The notes under the pieces: generated by a model
Told to the model about the DNA's origin: nothing
Databases searched by the model: none
The model's input: the letters and a program-made list of their open reading frames with translations, nothing else
Made by a program: the position numbers and the translations under genes
Source: Strigamia acuminata
Taxonomy: Eukaryota > Arthropoda > Chilopoda > Geophilomorpha > Linotaeniidae
Direction of reading: 5' to 3'
Length of the DNA stretch: 64,000 nt
NCBI GenBank assembly: GCA_949358305.1
Contig: OX442319.1
Location: 6,634,001 to 6,698,000, forward strand
Part shown: positions 10,576 to 21,149 of the stretch, piece by piece
How positions within the stretch are numbered: the stretch's first letter is position 1
Layout: each line of letters begins with the position of its first letter

Positions 10576-11389
10576 GAAAGGTCTATTTCCGTGGTTAAAA
10601 AGTGTGTTTTCGCACATAATAATGCAACATCTTTTGTATAGTTAGAACTAGGTTAGACAATGATGCTGGTCAACACAAGTTTGTTGACATTAAAAGTAAT
10701 TTCAAAATCTAGTCCAATTATTGTATTGACATTAGAATTAAATAAACTCCAATTCATTTAATTCTGGCGACATATTAAAAACAATGAAAACAATATAGTA
10801 ACTTTTTTTCTCCACTGTTCATTTGTTTTGTATGAATTTAATTTAACTAGCCAGGAAATTGAAAATTGCAAAGATTCACTCATATTTTTTTTGTTTGTTT
10901 GTCTAATCTTCATTTTTCCTAGTTGTAACTGTTTGGAATTGAAAGTTGTTTCCATCCTGTTATTAAAAGCCATTAAACTCTGACACACTTATCAGGAACT
11001 TAAAATTTCCATTCGGATTGATCTTGAAACCTAAATCCACAATAACTTTTATAGACAAAACTTACTGACCCAGACTATTGAATGGACAACACAAAGTCAC
11101 TGGTCGAACAAACAATTAAGAAAAGCAATTACTTTTGCGTCAAGTGATTGAAAAATCAAGTCCTTCACCTCGCAAAAAAATATATATATGCCTATATTTA
11201 TTCTAAATTGTGCTAAAAAATAAATATTAGTTATTATAATTCTAAAATCCTAATTTGTGGTTAAATTATTTAGCAAAAATCACTGTCCTTGTGCACTGAT
11301 AACTCTCGAAAACGCTTTAATTATAGACCTGGCGATTACATTTCTTTCTGCATTCCTTTAACATACGTAAAACAATAATTGTGAAAAAT
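10576..11389. other. AT-rich intergenic stretch
   Basis: I see no exon, terminal repeat or promoter motif that I can defend here. The stretch holds only short AT-rich runs. Confidence 0.5.
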
Positions 11390-11558
11390 ACTGGGACGCT
11401 TTCGTGCCATTGACCTTCACGCCTGACCCATCTACTAGCCACTCACAACCGGGCAACCCAATTTAAATCAAGGTCGAGAGGCATGATGGTCACTTCCTGA
11501 GCGAGTGAAGAGCATTGCCGTCGCTGCATCCACCAGTGCAGGAACAACAACATCCACA

Positions 11559-14471
11559 ATGAAATTGGTAAGTGGCCAACATTAATCAACACCATTACTT
11601 TATTTAATACGTTATTCCCACAACAGTGCTTGTTTACGATACTGGTGCTACTCCAAACATCTCTTCCATCGACTAATTCCCAACCACACGTCATAAGAAA
11701 ACGATTCCTATGGAAGAGTCTCGCCCAATTAGCGCAGCCCTTTATCCGACGACCAAAAGCACCGATTCCGCCGCCACAATACAACAATCCCCCCTACAAC
11801 AACCCCTACCCTGCCCCCCCAGTGTTCCACGTCTCCCCTTCAGCACCTCAACCCATTCGAGTTCCTCCACCGTCGGGACAAATGTATTTGCCGATACCAG
11901 GACACAATAATTACCAACAAAACTTGCCCCAGCTTGTCCAAGTTCCGCCGTCGTCATATGGGTCACCACCTCGCCCCACATACCCCCAGCCGCCGACATA
12001 CGGGACTCCGCAACCCACTTACCCACAATGGAACCCGGTGGCCACCCAATCTGCAGGCGGGCCGTTATTTCACGGGGGAATGGGGTCGCCAGTCGCCCCT
12101 TCGAATTTCCAATTCCAAGCGCCAGGTGCGGTGTCTGATGCGAGTTTGATAAATGGATTCCCGTTTGCGCCGTTTCCGTCCGGAAATGCCACGAAAATTA
12201 ATTTGGAAGACGTGCTGGCGGCAGGAGGGATCTCGATCGGTGATTTGACCGTCACGATGGACGCGGCGAGCGAGTCGACGAAATTGACCGTCACTGATCC
12301 TCCGACGATTGAGTTATCGATCACGGAAGGAGCGCCGGCGTTGTTTATGGCGGAAAAGGGGACGAGTGTACCGGGCGATTACATCCGGGTTGTTCTACCC
12401 GATGACATTATGCGAGAGTTGCGCAAACGAGTGTCGGTCAAGGAACTGAACGATCAAGGAATTTTGTTGCGGAACGACTTGGCGGAGACTTATTTGGCAC
12501 CGAGTACGAGCAGTGCGGCTCGACCACCTTTCGGGCTCGTTTCCGTGCAGATGTCGAGCCAGGCGTTGGAATTTCTCAATGAATATGCACAAATACAAAG
12601 CTCGACTAACAACGGACCGCAGTTGGAGCTGCCGAGGTCGGTGTTGGAGCAGTTGTCGAAAGATAGTTCGCAGAGAGTTAGGCTTATCGATGGGAGAGGG
12701 GAGACACTTGTGAAGACTGGGGCGAATGATGTGTTCATTGCACCCAGTGATCAGAAGCCACCGGATGGTTATGTGAGTATTCCGTTGTCGGACGATGCTA
12801 TGAGTGAGTTGAAGAAGAGTTTTTTGGGCACGAGGATTTCGTCGCAAGTAAGTGAAGGTTTTTGTTTTGGATTTTTGTTTTTGGGAAATTTAATTTTTTT
12901 TTTTTTTTTTTTTTTGTTAGGATGTTCAGAAGGGAATTCCTGTGCGAGTGTACATTGCTCCTGCAGATATGAAGTTGCCGGAAGGTCATATGACGATTCC
13001 TTTGCCTGATTCGATTTTGGATTCGGTGAAAGGGTTAAATCAAGGTGGACGAAGTAGCGACGAGCCAGCAGCGCCGAAGAAGAGTGCTGCTGTTCTTCCG
13101 GAATCGGACACGGCTATTTATTTGGCGCCTTCTCGCAAACGGGCGCCGTCTTCGTTCCGTAAACTTAAGCTGCCGGAAACTATTATGGAAAGTTTGAGAC
13201 AAGCGATTTCAGCAACTAGATTAGCAGATTCGGGTAAGGAATCTAGAGTTAGGGATTGCTGTCAAGTTCTATAAATATTTAATCAAAAGAAAAATTTATA
13301 AACTTGTTTAACGTAACGGATTTTTTTTTTTTTTTTTTTTTTAGAAATTAAAAAGATTAATTTTATAATACTCAATTAGGAAAAATTGAAAACCGAATAA
13401 CTGCGGTTAAACGAAAAACCGAGATTTTTATTATTGAAAAGCGAAAAATCGAGATGTTTATTATTGAAAAGCGAAAAATCGAGATTTTTATTATTGAAAA
13501 CATAAAAATCGAGATTTTTATTATTGAAAACCGAAAAATCGAGATTTTTATTATTGAAAACATAAAAATCGAGATTTTTATTATTGAAAACCAAAAAACC
13601 GAGATTTGCAGTTACCCCAAACTCTAAATACCGATAAATCGAATTACCACATACAGTATATTAATTGTCAACTTATTTCGCTATTTCAGGAACTCCGGCC
13701 AAAGACTTGACAGCTGCTTATTTAGCATCAACCAACGAATTTGTTCCTCCTGGTTTCCTGTCCATATCTGTACCAGACACCCTGGTTAAGATGTTGGAAG
13801 TGTTTTCGGAGACCGAAGACGTCAAACAAACTGATGAACTAGCAAAAGAAACCGGCAAATCGACGGATAAAACCAAAGAAAGAGGAAACAGCGACTCGAG
13901 AGATCTTGGCGGAGAAGAAGGACCAAACCTCACTAGGAAAATTGTAGACGCGCTCATCGAGGCCATAAAACGCACCGTGAAACAAGTGGTCAAGAACACC
14001 AGAGACGAAGAGAAAAAGGAGAAAGAGAGCAAAGGAAAAAGTCGTGGGAAAAATAAGAACAAAAACCGCAAAGGAAGCGGTTCCAGGGACAACGAACGAA
14101 AGGGGGAAGCTAATGGGAATGATTTTTACGAAGATGATGACGAAGAAGAAAGTGTCGACATGTACCAACCGCAATACCAAATGTCGCCATTCTTTCCTGC
14201 CAGTATCTCCACATATCCCTATGTAGATCCGTACCAGTACGCGGGTCTTTGGACGTATGGTGATGCAAATCAGTGGAGTGTTGATGGGAATCCTACTTAT
14301 GCGGATTATGTGGCAGCTCAAAATGGAGGTCAAGATGTGCAATACCAATTAAGCCAACCGCAATTTGATGCTGGGAATATTGAGAAACGCCAAGGAGAAG
14401 TGCAGAAAGAAGATGTTGGAGAAAAAGTGAAAGAAGACAAAGGAGAAAGCCAGAAAGAATCAAAAAGATAG
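11559..14471 (+). CDS. Secreted proline-rich protein with six copies of an unrecognised repeat
   Basis: Four exons: 11559-11567, 11627-12847, 12921-13233 and 13690-14471. All junctions are GT-AG and in phase, giving 774 residues. The nine-base first exon encodes MKL; joined to CLFTILVLLQTSLPSTNS it forms a clear signal peptide, which is why I chose this start. Residues 25-170 are rich in proline, tyrosine and glutamine. From about 241 to 556 six units of about 32 residues share the pattern [YF][IL]AP, then P-x-G, then a hydrophobic stretch with PD or SD and a helix (for example VFIAPSDQKPP and YVSIPLSDDAMSELKK). Starts are near 241, 291, 372, 420, 476 and 524. The tail is a basic/acidic lysine-glutamate stretch, then a tyrosine-rich segment, then another charged stretch. 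No family is recognised; an extracellular-matrix, shell or adhesive role is only a guess from composition. Confidence 0.8.
13377..13612 (+). repeat. 30-bp minisatellite in intron 3 of the secreted-repeat gene
   Basis: About seven units built around GAGATTTTTATTATTGAAAA followed by CCGAAAAATC. The A and T runs recur at 10-bp spacing inside each 30-bp unit. The minus strand reads as an open ten-residue peptide repeat because 30 is a multiple of three; I treat that as a by-product. Confidence 0.9.
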
Positions 14472-15597
14472 CTCAAAGATGTGTAAACGTGATAAATTAT
14501 CATTTAAATTGTGTGGTTGTTATTTCAACTTTTTATTGTTGTTTTGTTTTGTGTTGATTTTGTTTTTTTGGACAAATTATATTTGTGCAAATTTTTTTTT
14601 TTAACCCAGTGAATGTTATTTTTATTTTTTTTTATTTTTTTTTTAATATTTTTTTTTAAATGGTGGATGTTGATCATTTTCCAACAATCAACCAGGTTGT
14701 TGATTGTTTTAATCCATGATAAAATGATTTAAAATGCCTTGTTGGTGTAAGATGAAGAAATGTAGCTTTTTGAATGAAGTCATCTCAAATCTAAACCAAT
14801 TCAAGCAAAGTGACATATTGAATATGCTTATTGTATAGACTAGTGACATTAACTATGTAGTGTTTTTGTACATTTTTTGTATGAAATAATAAAAAGTAGT
14901 AAACATGAAAACTGCAACGCTGTTTGTACATGAATAACACATCTTTTTCTTCAGTCAACCAATCCAGAAAGTTATTTACAATAATTAATAATAATAATAA
15001 TTAATAATAATTAATTATTAACCAGAAAAAAAAATTTGGTTTTTCTTTAACCAGAAAAGAATTTTTGGGAACCCAAAATTTTAATGACATCAGCATTTGC
15101 TGTTTTTTGTGGTCAAACCTAACAACAGCTGTGCTGCAGGGAAGTTATTTTCGTCAATGGGTACTGCAGGAAAGTTATTTTCATCAACGGCTACTGCAGG
15201 GAAGCTATCTTCGTCGTGGTCGAATTTATTTTATAGCGGGTATTGTGATTGGTTGAGGTAATCACCTGATCTAAGAGAATTAATAATGGTTACTTATAGT
15301 GTTCTGATATCATTGTTTCTGTACATTGTTTCACATGTATGTCTGCAGGTCTGACGGTCTAATTTTCTCTTGATTTACTTTACCAGAGATCATTCTCATG
15401 AATTTCCATCTGCAGAAGACCTGTATGGTCGGAAAACTGCCTATGCCATACCACGAATGATATCTTGTTGTGCGGCTACACGGATTTGCTAATCATTTAT
15501 TCTGAAATACTGAGTTAGGTTTACTTATCAAAATTACCAAAATTAGAAGGATGGTAGAACTCAACTTGGATTGGACGCATTTTAAAATGAAACAAAA
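14472..15597. other. 3' flank of the secreted-repeat gene and AT-rich intergenic DNA
   Basis: T-rich 3' flank with polyadenylation-like AATAATAAA near 14886. At 15125-15220 three 30-bp units share the core CTGCAGGGAAGTTATTTTCG. I see no exon. Confidence 0.5.
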
Positions 15598-15972
15598 ATG
15601 GCTTTCCTCGAGAACTCGAGCGACTTCTTCCCGTTATCGCCCGATCACTACTTTCCCTCTGAATTTACCTTCATTGATTTGTCACGAAGAGAGTTCAATC
15701 CATTTTATCTGTAAGTCGGACACAGTAACGATAAGAAATTATATTATATTATTATTATATTATTTTGTTTGTTTCTGAATAGAATATTAAAATCGTGCGG
15801 TAGAGTTGCCTTAAAAGCTGCCTGTGATTTGCTCCTTCATGTTACAACGACCAGTCTAAATCAAGTTGATAATCGATGTTCTATTGCTGATTTAGTGATC
15901 GAGTCAATCCTACCGTTATTACGACGACCCCAATATGCGGAACAAGGAGATGGATTGTGGAATTTAGAGTGA
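15598..15972 (+). CDS. Small two-exon protein, 100 residues, function unknown
   Basis: Exon 1 is 15598-15710, ending in a strong donor (T|GTAAGT). Exon 2 is 15783-15972, after an acceptor ending GAATAG. The split codon CT|A joins in phase and the 72-nt intron is typical for this window. The ATG has an A at -3 and a G at +4, and an in-frame TAA lies upstream, so the start is well supported. The protein begins MAFLENSSDFFPLSPDHYF, has a helical middle (KSCGRVALKAACDLLLHV) and ends LPLLRRPQYAEQGDGLWNLE. There is no signal peptide and no clear membrane span. I do not recognise the family. It is about 500 bp upstream of the SLC25 gene on the same strand; there is no sign that the two are one transcript. 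Confidence 0.65.
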
Positions 15973-16468
15973 TCTCGCTGAAAAAAAATTACTGTAAAAA
16001 GCAAAAACTCGATATAATAAGAAACATTTACAATCTGAGTTACAAAGTAAAATGTATACCGTATAATGTCCTCCTTATAATGTTCTTCTTATAACTTACA
16101 AAGTGAATAGAGTGAATGCAAGAATAAAATCACAAAATATTCATTCCTATTAACTGTCTAAGGGTCAATTGCCAACACTGGACACCTGAAGACCAACACA
16201 AAATAACTAAATACAAGAAATTTACTTTTTGATTTGAAAACCGAAATTTGGTCCAAATTGTGGCACTGCAATTGCTAAAGCCAGTCCTGCATTCTAGTGT
16301 GTGTTTATGGAATCATCCAGACCATACAGCAAACAGTTAAACCATTGTTTTGTTATTTCCTTATACTGTAATGGCGTGCAGATAAAAACAAAGATAAAAA
16401 CGAATCTATTGGAGAATTAACAGTTGAATTTAATCACGCAAATGAAGTAAAGCACAAAGTTTATTAAA
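15973..16468. other. Intergenic stretch before the SLC25 gene
   Basis: AT-rich, with no exon I can support. In particular I find no EF-hand-coding exon here, which bears on the short N-terminus of the next gene. Confidence 0.5.
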
Positions 16469-18394
16469 ATGCCTGAAAATGATAAAAAGAGTTTTTTCGT
16501 CTACGCACGCACGCTTTGTAAGTATTTATTCCAGAAAACGGACGTAGATAGTGTGATGAACTTGTGGGCCAAACATGCGACGGTACAATATTGTTGTATA
16601 TGATAATATGAATTGAAAAATGTGATCTTATAATTGATTTCTATTCAGATAATTGACATAGGTGAAGACGCATTGATACCGGATGACTTTACTGAATCAG
16701 AGAAGGAGAAAGGTGTTTGGATCAAACATTTGTTCGCGGGAGCCGTGGCAGGAGCTGTGTCGCGTACATGTACTGCTCCATTGGACAGAATTAAAGTGTT
16801 TTTTCAGGTTAAAAATTGGGGGTATGTCAAAAGACATTGGTCACATTAAATAACCCAAAATGCTTGCCCAAAGGATGAGTTTAATATCATTTTACTCCAC
16901 TGCACACACAGAAATAATGCTAGACTCCTCTTGTTTATTTTAGGTCCACTCTCAACACCGCGTGCAAACATTGGCCGGTTGCTTTAAATACATGGTTAAG
17001 GAAGGTGGTTATCTGTCGTTCTGGCGAGGAAATGGAATCAACATAATCAAAATATCACCTGAAACAGCTATCAAATTCTCAGTATACGAACAGGTAGTTG
17101 AAATGTAACTTTGTTCATGGGATGTACATCTTTATTCTTAAAGGTTAAAGTATACCTGCATGACCAACATGACAAACAAGAACTCCGAATGGGAGAACGG
17201 TTCTTGGCAGGGTCAATAGCTGGCACATGTTCCCAATTATTGCTCTACCCTATAGAAGTAATGTGTTTGACGAGAAAATTGTGACTGAATCATAATTTTT
17301 TTAATATTTATTTGTGGCAGGTAATGAAAACTCGGCTAGCTCTTCGAAAGACTGGTGAATTTCATGGTCTAATACACGCAACAACAGTAATTTATAGAAA
17401 GGAAGGTATAAAGAGCTTCTACAGAGGTTTTGTACCCAACCTTATTGGAATTATACCTTATGCAGGCATTGATTTAACTGTATACGAAGTGAGATATAGC
17501 CACACTATTATCCCAAAGCATTTACTATTTTTATCTCTGAAGGTGGAAACAGAAGGAAGCTGGTAACATTAAATGAAGGGGTCATCCATCACATGCAAGC
17601 TTCAAGCTGATAAAATCAAACTAAAAGGCAACATTTGGCATATCGACGTCCAGGTTTTGTCCCGGTGTCAGGGCTGGACTGGGAACAAATTTATTGCCGG
17701 GAAATCTGAGTGTCCGGGCCACAATTAATGAAGTCAGGACAGGCCACAGTGGGCCGCGACAGGCCACAGCGGCCACGGGCCAGTCCAGCACTGCCCGGTG
17801 TTTCTCTGGATGCAAAAATGTTCTGGTTTTTAAAAATCGATCACTTCCTTGTTTCCACCTTGAGAAAATGTTAAATGTTTGTGGCTCAAATCTACTTTCC
17901 AAGTTGGAAATGAAATGGGAAACAGTTTACACACCTATAATCAAATTATTATTTTTTTATATGTATGTTTTTAAAAAATAGACATTGAAGAAATTTTTTT
18001 TAAAACATTATAAATATGAAGAAATTAATAAAGAAAAACGTCCATTACTATTCGCTCTCATCGTGTTGTTGTGCGGAACTATTAGCTGCAGTGTCGGTCA
18101 ATTGTCTAGTTATCCGTTCGCGCTTGTCCGTACTCGGTTACAAGCCCAAAGTATCAATTAAAATAAATGAAACAAATTTTTTTATACCAAAAACAATTTG
18201 TTTTAACAGGTGTAGTTCGTCTTCGAAGCACTTGCACGATGACTGGAGAATTCAGGACGATATTGCAAAAAGACGGATATTCTGGGTTATACAGAGGAAT
18301 GTTCCCCACTTTCTTAAAGGTTATTCCGGCAGTGAGCATTAGTTATCTAGTTTATGAATTAATTCGCAATTTATTCGGTATTACTATGACGTGA
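16469..18394 (+). CDS. SLC25A24: Mitochondrial carrier of the SCaMC/ATP-Mg-Pi type lacking EF hands
   Basis: Seven exons: 16469-16582, 16649-16807, 16944-17093, 17144-17257, 17321-17488, 17982-18150 and 18210-18394. Every junction keeps phase; 352 residues result. Three mitochondrial-carrier repeats carry the signatures APLDRIK, YPIEVMKTR and YPFALVRTR; the last lacks the acidic residue, as in known SCaMC proteins. Hallmarks of this subfamily include [32 protein letters not shown] and [14 protein letters not shown]. Family knowledge: inner-membrane exchange of ATP-Mg for phosphate. Here only about 38 residues precede the linker [13 protein letters not shown], so the usual calcium-binding EF-hand domain is absent, as in SLC25A41. 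An in-frame TAA lies 19 nt upstream of the ATG. The gene symbol names the subfamily, not a proven orthologue. Confidence 0.88.
17669..17793 (+). mobile_element. hAT-type MITE, 125 bp, with 8-bp target duplication
   Basis: The ends are CAGGGCTGGACTGG and, inverted, CCAGTCCAGCACTG. The element is flanked on both sides by the identical 8-mer CCCGGTGT (17661-17668 and 17794-17801). CAG ends and 8-bp duplications are the hAT superfamily signature. It sits in intron 5 of the SLC25 gene. Confidence 0.9.
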
Positions 18395-18877
18395 AAACAA
18401 TTTTATTGTAAAATATTTTGTATTTTAATTCAATTTGTCTGATGATAATGAATAAATGTATGCTCGGTGATGGACATTATTATTGCATCATTATTGTTAA
18501 TAAATATGCAATATGTTGACAAATTATGACGCAAAGTCAGCAACCAATCAACGCAATCGCAAACTAAGCTTTTCATTCACTTCCGCTGCAGTCCACCTCC
18601 TTTAAACAAACTAAGATGGCACGCGTACACATTCTGAATACATTGCCATCTCTATCTGCTTTTATCTTGATAATAGCAAAGCATCTGACCCAATTATTAC
18701 TAGTGGTATGTTTTGTGGGGTATATAGTGTTTGTTTGAATGTTGCATTTAAATATTTACGCTTTGTAAATAACGAAATTCTTTCTTTGCCCGTCGTTATT
18801 TTAACACCACGCCGATGTTATGTATCTGCTTTTTTCATCAAATTTAACGAGAACTGGCATGTTATGGCTTTTACTTA

Positions 18878-19849
18878 CAAGGAGACCGCAAGAGTGTGTA
18901 ATCCACAATTGTTAAAATTGTTTGTAAATAAAGCATTCACATCACCTAAACAATCTATTTTTCTCATATTAAAATGCACCTCTCTCTCACATTGTTACAA
19001 ACAGTAACAACACACAGGATTCCTTACTGTGTGTTGAAACACCATTTTGAGTAAAAAGGTCAAGTGTAGCACTACATTTGGTGATTAGCCTGTTCAAACC
19101 TTACTCTGGAACCCAGGTAATTTGATATCACATGACATATGACATCACAACTTTGTTCACCAACATGACTGCCTGCATGAAGCAACAATAGTGTGTTGTG
19201 GTGGCTCAGTGGTTAAGGTAATGAATCAGGAATCTTTCCACACAGGTTCAAATCCTGTTGTCGGTGAAAATTTTTACTTTTATTTTTTCTTTGTTTTTAG
19301 CAGTAAAGTTAATGTTTGTTATTTTATATTTTTTTTAAAAATTTTTTTTATAATTTTAATTATATTAAATTGATTAATTAAAATTTTTTAAAAACAAATA
19401 TAAAATAACAAACATTAACTTTACTGCTAAAAAAAATGAAAAAATAGAAGTAAAAATTTTCACCGACAACAGGATTTGAACCTGTGTGGAAAGATTCCTG
19501 ATTCATTACCTTAACCACTGAGCCACCACAACACACTATTGTTGCTTCATGCAGGCAGTCATGTTGGTGAACAAAGTTGTGATGTCATATGTCATGTGAT
19601 ATCAAATTACCTGGGTTCCAGAGTAAGGTTTGAACAGGCTAATCACCAAATGTAGTGCTACACTTGACCTTTTTACTCAAAATGGTGTTTCAACACACAG
19701 TAAGGAATCCTGTGTGTTGTTACTGTTTGTAACAATGTGAGAGAGAGGTGCATTTTAATATGAGAAAAATAGATTGTTTAGGTGATGTGAATGCTTTATT
19801 TACAAACAATTTTAACAATTGTGGATTACACACTCTTGCGGTCTCCTTG
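18878..19849. mobile_element. Near-perfect 972-bp palindrome with tRNA-like boxes in both arms
   Basis: The first about 480 bp reappear as the reverse complement in the last about 480 bp, centred near 19363 in AT-rich DNA with almost no spacer. Ends are CAAGGAGACCGCAAGAG and its complement. TTA lies immediately outside each end (18875-18877 and 19850-19852), the 3-bp duplication expected of PIF/Harbinger-type insertion, though a TTA match alone is weak. Each arm has a Pol III A box (TGGCTCAGTGG, 19202-19212) and B box (GGTTCAAATCC, 19245-19255), with mirror copies at 19515-19525 and 19472-19482. It encodes no protein. Confidence 0.85.
19193..19268 (+). other. tRNA-derived segment in the left palindrome arm
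   Basis: The A box and B box are spaced as in a tRNA, and the T arm is perfect (ACAGG, loop TTCAAAT, CCTGT). The acceptor and anticodon stems do not pair, so this is a tRNA-derived SINE-like segment rather than a tRNA gene. Its mirror copy lies at about 19459-19534 on the other strand. Confidence 0.6.
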
Positions 19850-20559
19850 TTAGTAAGACCACGTATCAATTATATATACGTGGCATGAAGTAAGACCACG
19901 TATCAAATGTATCGTGTTTTGCGATACTTAGATTATATACGTGGCAGTAAATAAGTCGCCACCATGTATGATTTTTACATAGGAATATCTCCACACGCCA
20001 CTGAAATTACTCGTTATTACTTATCCACTGAAAAGTTTATTTTCTATACTATATATACTCTTAATTTGAGTCTAATGAATGGACTATGCACTGAGAATTT
20101 GGTTTAGACTAAGGAAAATTCCTCTCTACACAGAAAATAGCATAAAATGGCATAAAATGTCTCTTGTAGTTTATTGCTTTCACTGGCATTGACCCTGAAA
20201 GAAGAATGCTTGCAGCAATAGTAAGATTGCCATGTAGCAGAGATTTTGTCAACGGCTGGGATGACCAAGTTCTCGAGTGATAATTTGGACCTATTTGCAC
20301 AATCTCTGTGTATGAGTCCTAAACTCTAGTTATAATCTGGGCATGTTTGGCAACCTCTTTTTATGAGCCCAAAACTATCTTAACACAGGCTTTCTCTGAT
20401 TTTCTGACAAAAACTGGACATTGATTAAATAATTGCTTCAAACAGCTTTTGTATATCACAAATTTTCTGTGTTCCATTGGTGGGTTTGTCCAAGAACATA
20501 TTTGAAGTTTCACTATATAAAAACATAAAAAAAAATTGTAACCAAAATAAAAAGTATAA

Positions 20560-20700
20560 ATGAAAAGGAGTAGTGAAAACGAAAAATGAAAAGTATAAAT
20601 GAAAAGGATTAGTGAAAACGAAAAATGATAAGGATTAATGAAAAGGATTAGTGAAAACGAAAAATGATAAGGATTAATGAAAACGATGAGTGTAAAAAGC
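20560..20700 (+). repeat. Minisatellite, unit about 39 bp (three 13-mers)
   Basis: About 3.5 units with the core AATGAAAAGGATTAGTGAAA followed by ACGAAAAATG. A 13-bp subunit GGATTAATGAAAA is visible. The minus strand gives an open, phenylalanine-rich frame that I regard as spurious. Confidence 0.8.
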
Positions 20701-20812
20701 ACAAATTTGTTATTGCCCTTCGTACGGCAATAGAAGACATGTCTCATAAGGTTTTCTCATAACTTTGGACGCAACGTGGGCCTCTTCTTGAAAATCGTGA
20801 TGGATGCTTGAG

Positions 20813-21050
20813 CTACCGCTTCTTTGGCGGCAACTTATTGCCCGGCACACTGTAAAGTTTGCGCTCACTGTCAGTGGAAACGCTGGGCGTCATGTGGGCA
20901 GGATCGAGGTGCCGCAGATAGATTTCCTTGCCGGACAACCAGAACTGCGAGAAATTTAATTTAATTTAATTGAAAGTTGTCTTGCTTTGTTTTTTTACCA
21001 GTGTTTCAAAGCCGACGCATGTTGAGGCGTCGTACGCGATCCGAACATGG
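20813..21050 (-). CDS. Last two exons of an unidentified gene
   Basis: The terminal exon 20944-20813 follows an acceptor TTTCTCGCAG, encodes 43 residues starting FWLSGKEIYLRHLDPAHM, and ends KLPPKKR before TAG. The preceding exon, 21050-20999, ends at donor CTG|GTAAAA and encodes HVRIAYDASTCVGFETL. The two join in phase 0 across a 54-nt intron. Phase agreement, normal base composition and good splice signals argue for real coding sequence, although both exons are short. I do not recognise the protein. Upstream exons should lie above 21.05 kb, where LTR-like DNA starts; I could not find them. Confidence 0.55.
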
Positions 21051-21149
21051 CTATGTGACATGTGATGTCACCTAATGATATCACTGACAGAACATAGATC
21101 TGTTAAGTTCAAACTGTAAGTCCCGGTGGGTTGCCTCATGGCTAGGGGA

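Larger units (their letters stand above)
18527..19975 (+). repeat. Dispersed repeat Y, copy 1, split by a palindromic element
   Basis: 18527-18780 resembles 27640-27880 (for example TCACTTCCGCT, AAGATGGC.CGC, GGTATGTTTT). 19850-19975 carries TAGTAAGACCAC.TAT and GTGGCAGT..GTA, as at 27875-27915. The 972-bp palindrome at 18878-19849 interrupts this copy, and a different element interrupts the other copy. Confidence 0.65.

Noticed and set aside
19193-19268. A tRNA gene
   Set aside because: The T arm and both boxes are good, but the acceptor and anticodon stems do not pair, and the segment is embedded in a mobile palindrome.
20361-20747. A 128-residue phenylalanine-rich membrane-like protein on the minus strand
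   Set aside because: The frame is produced by the 39-bp repeat at 20560-20700 and has no conserved flanks.
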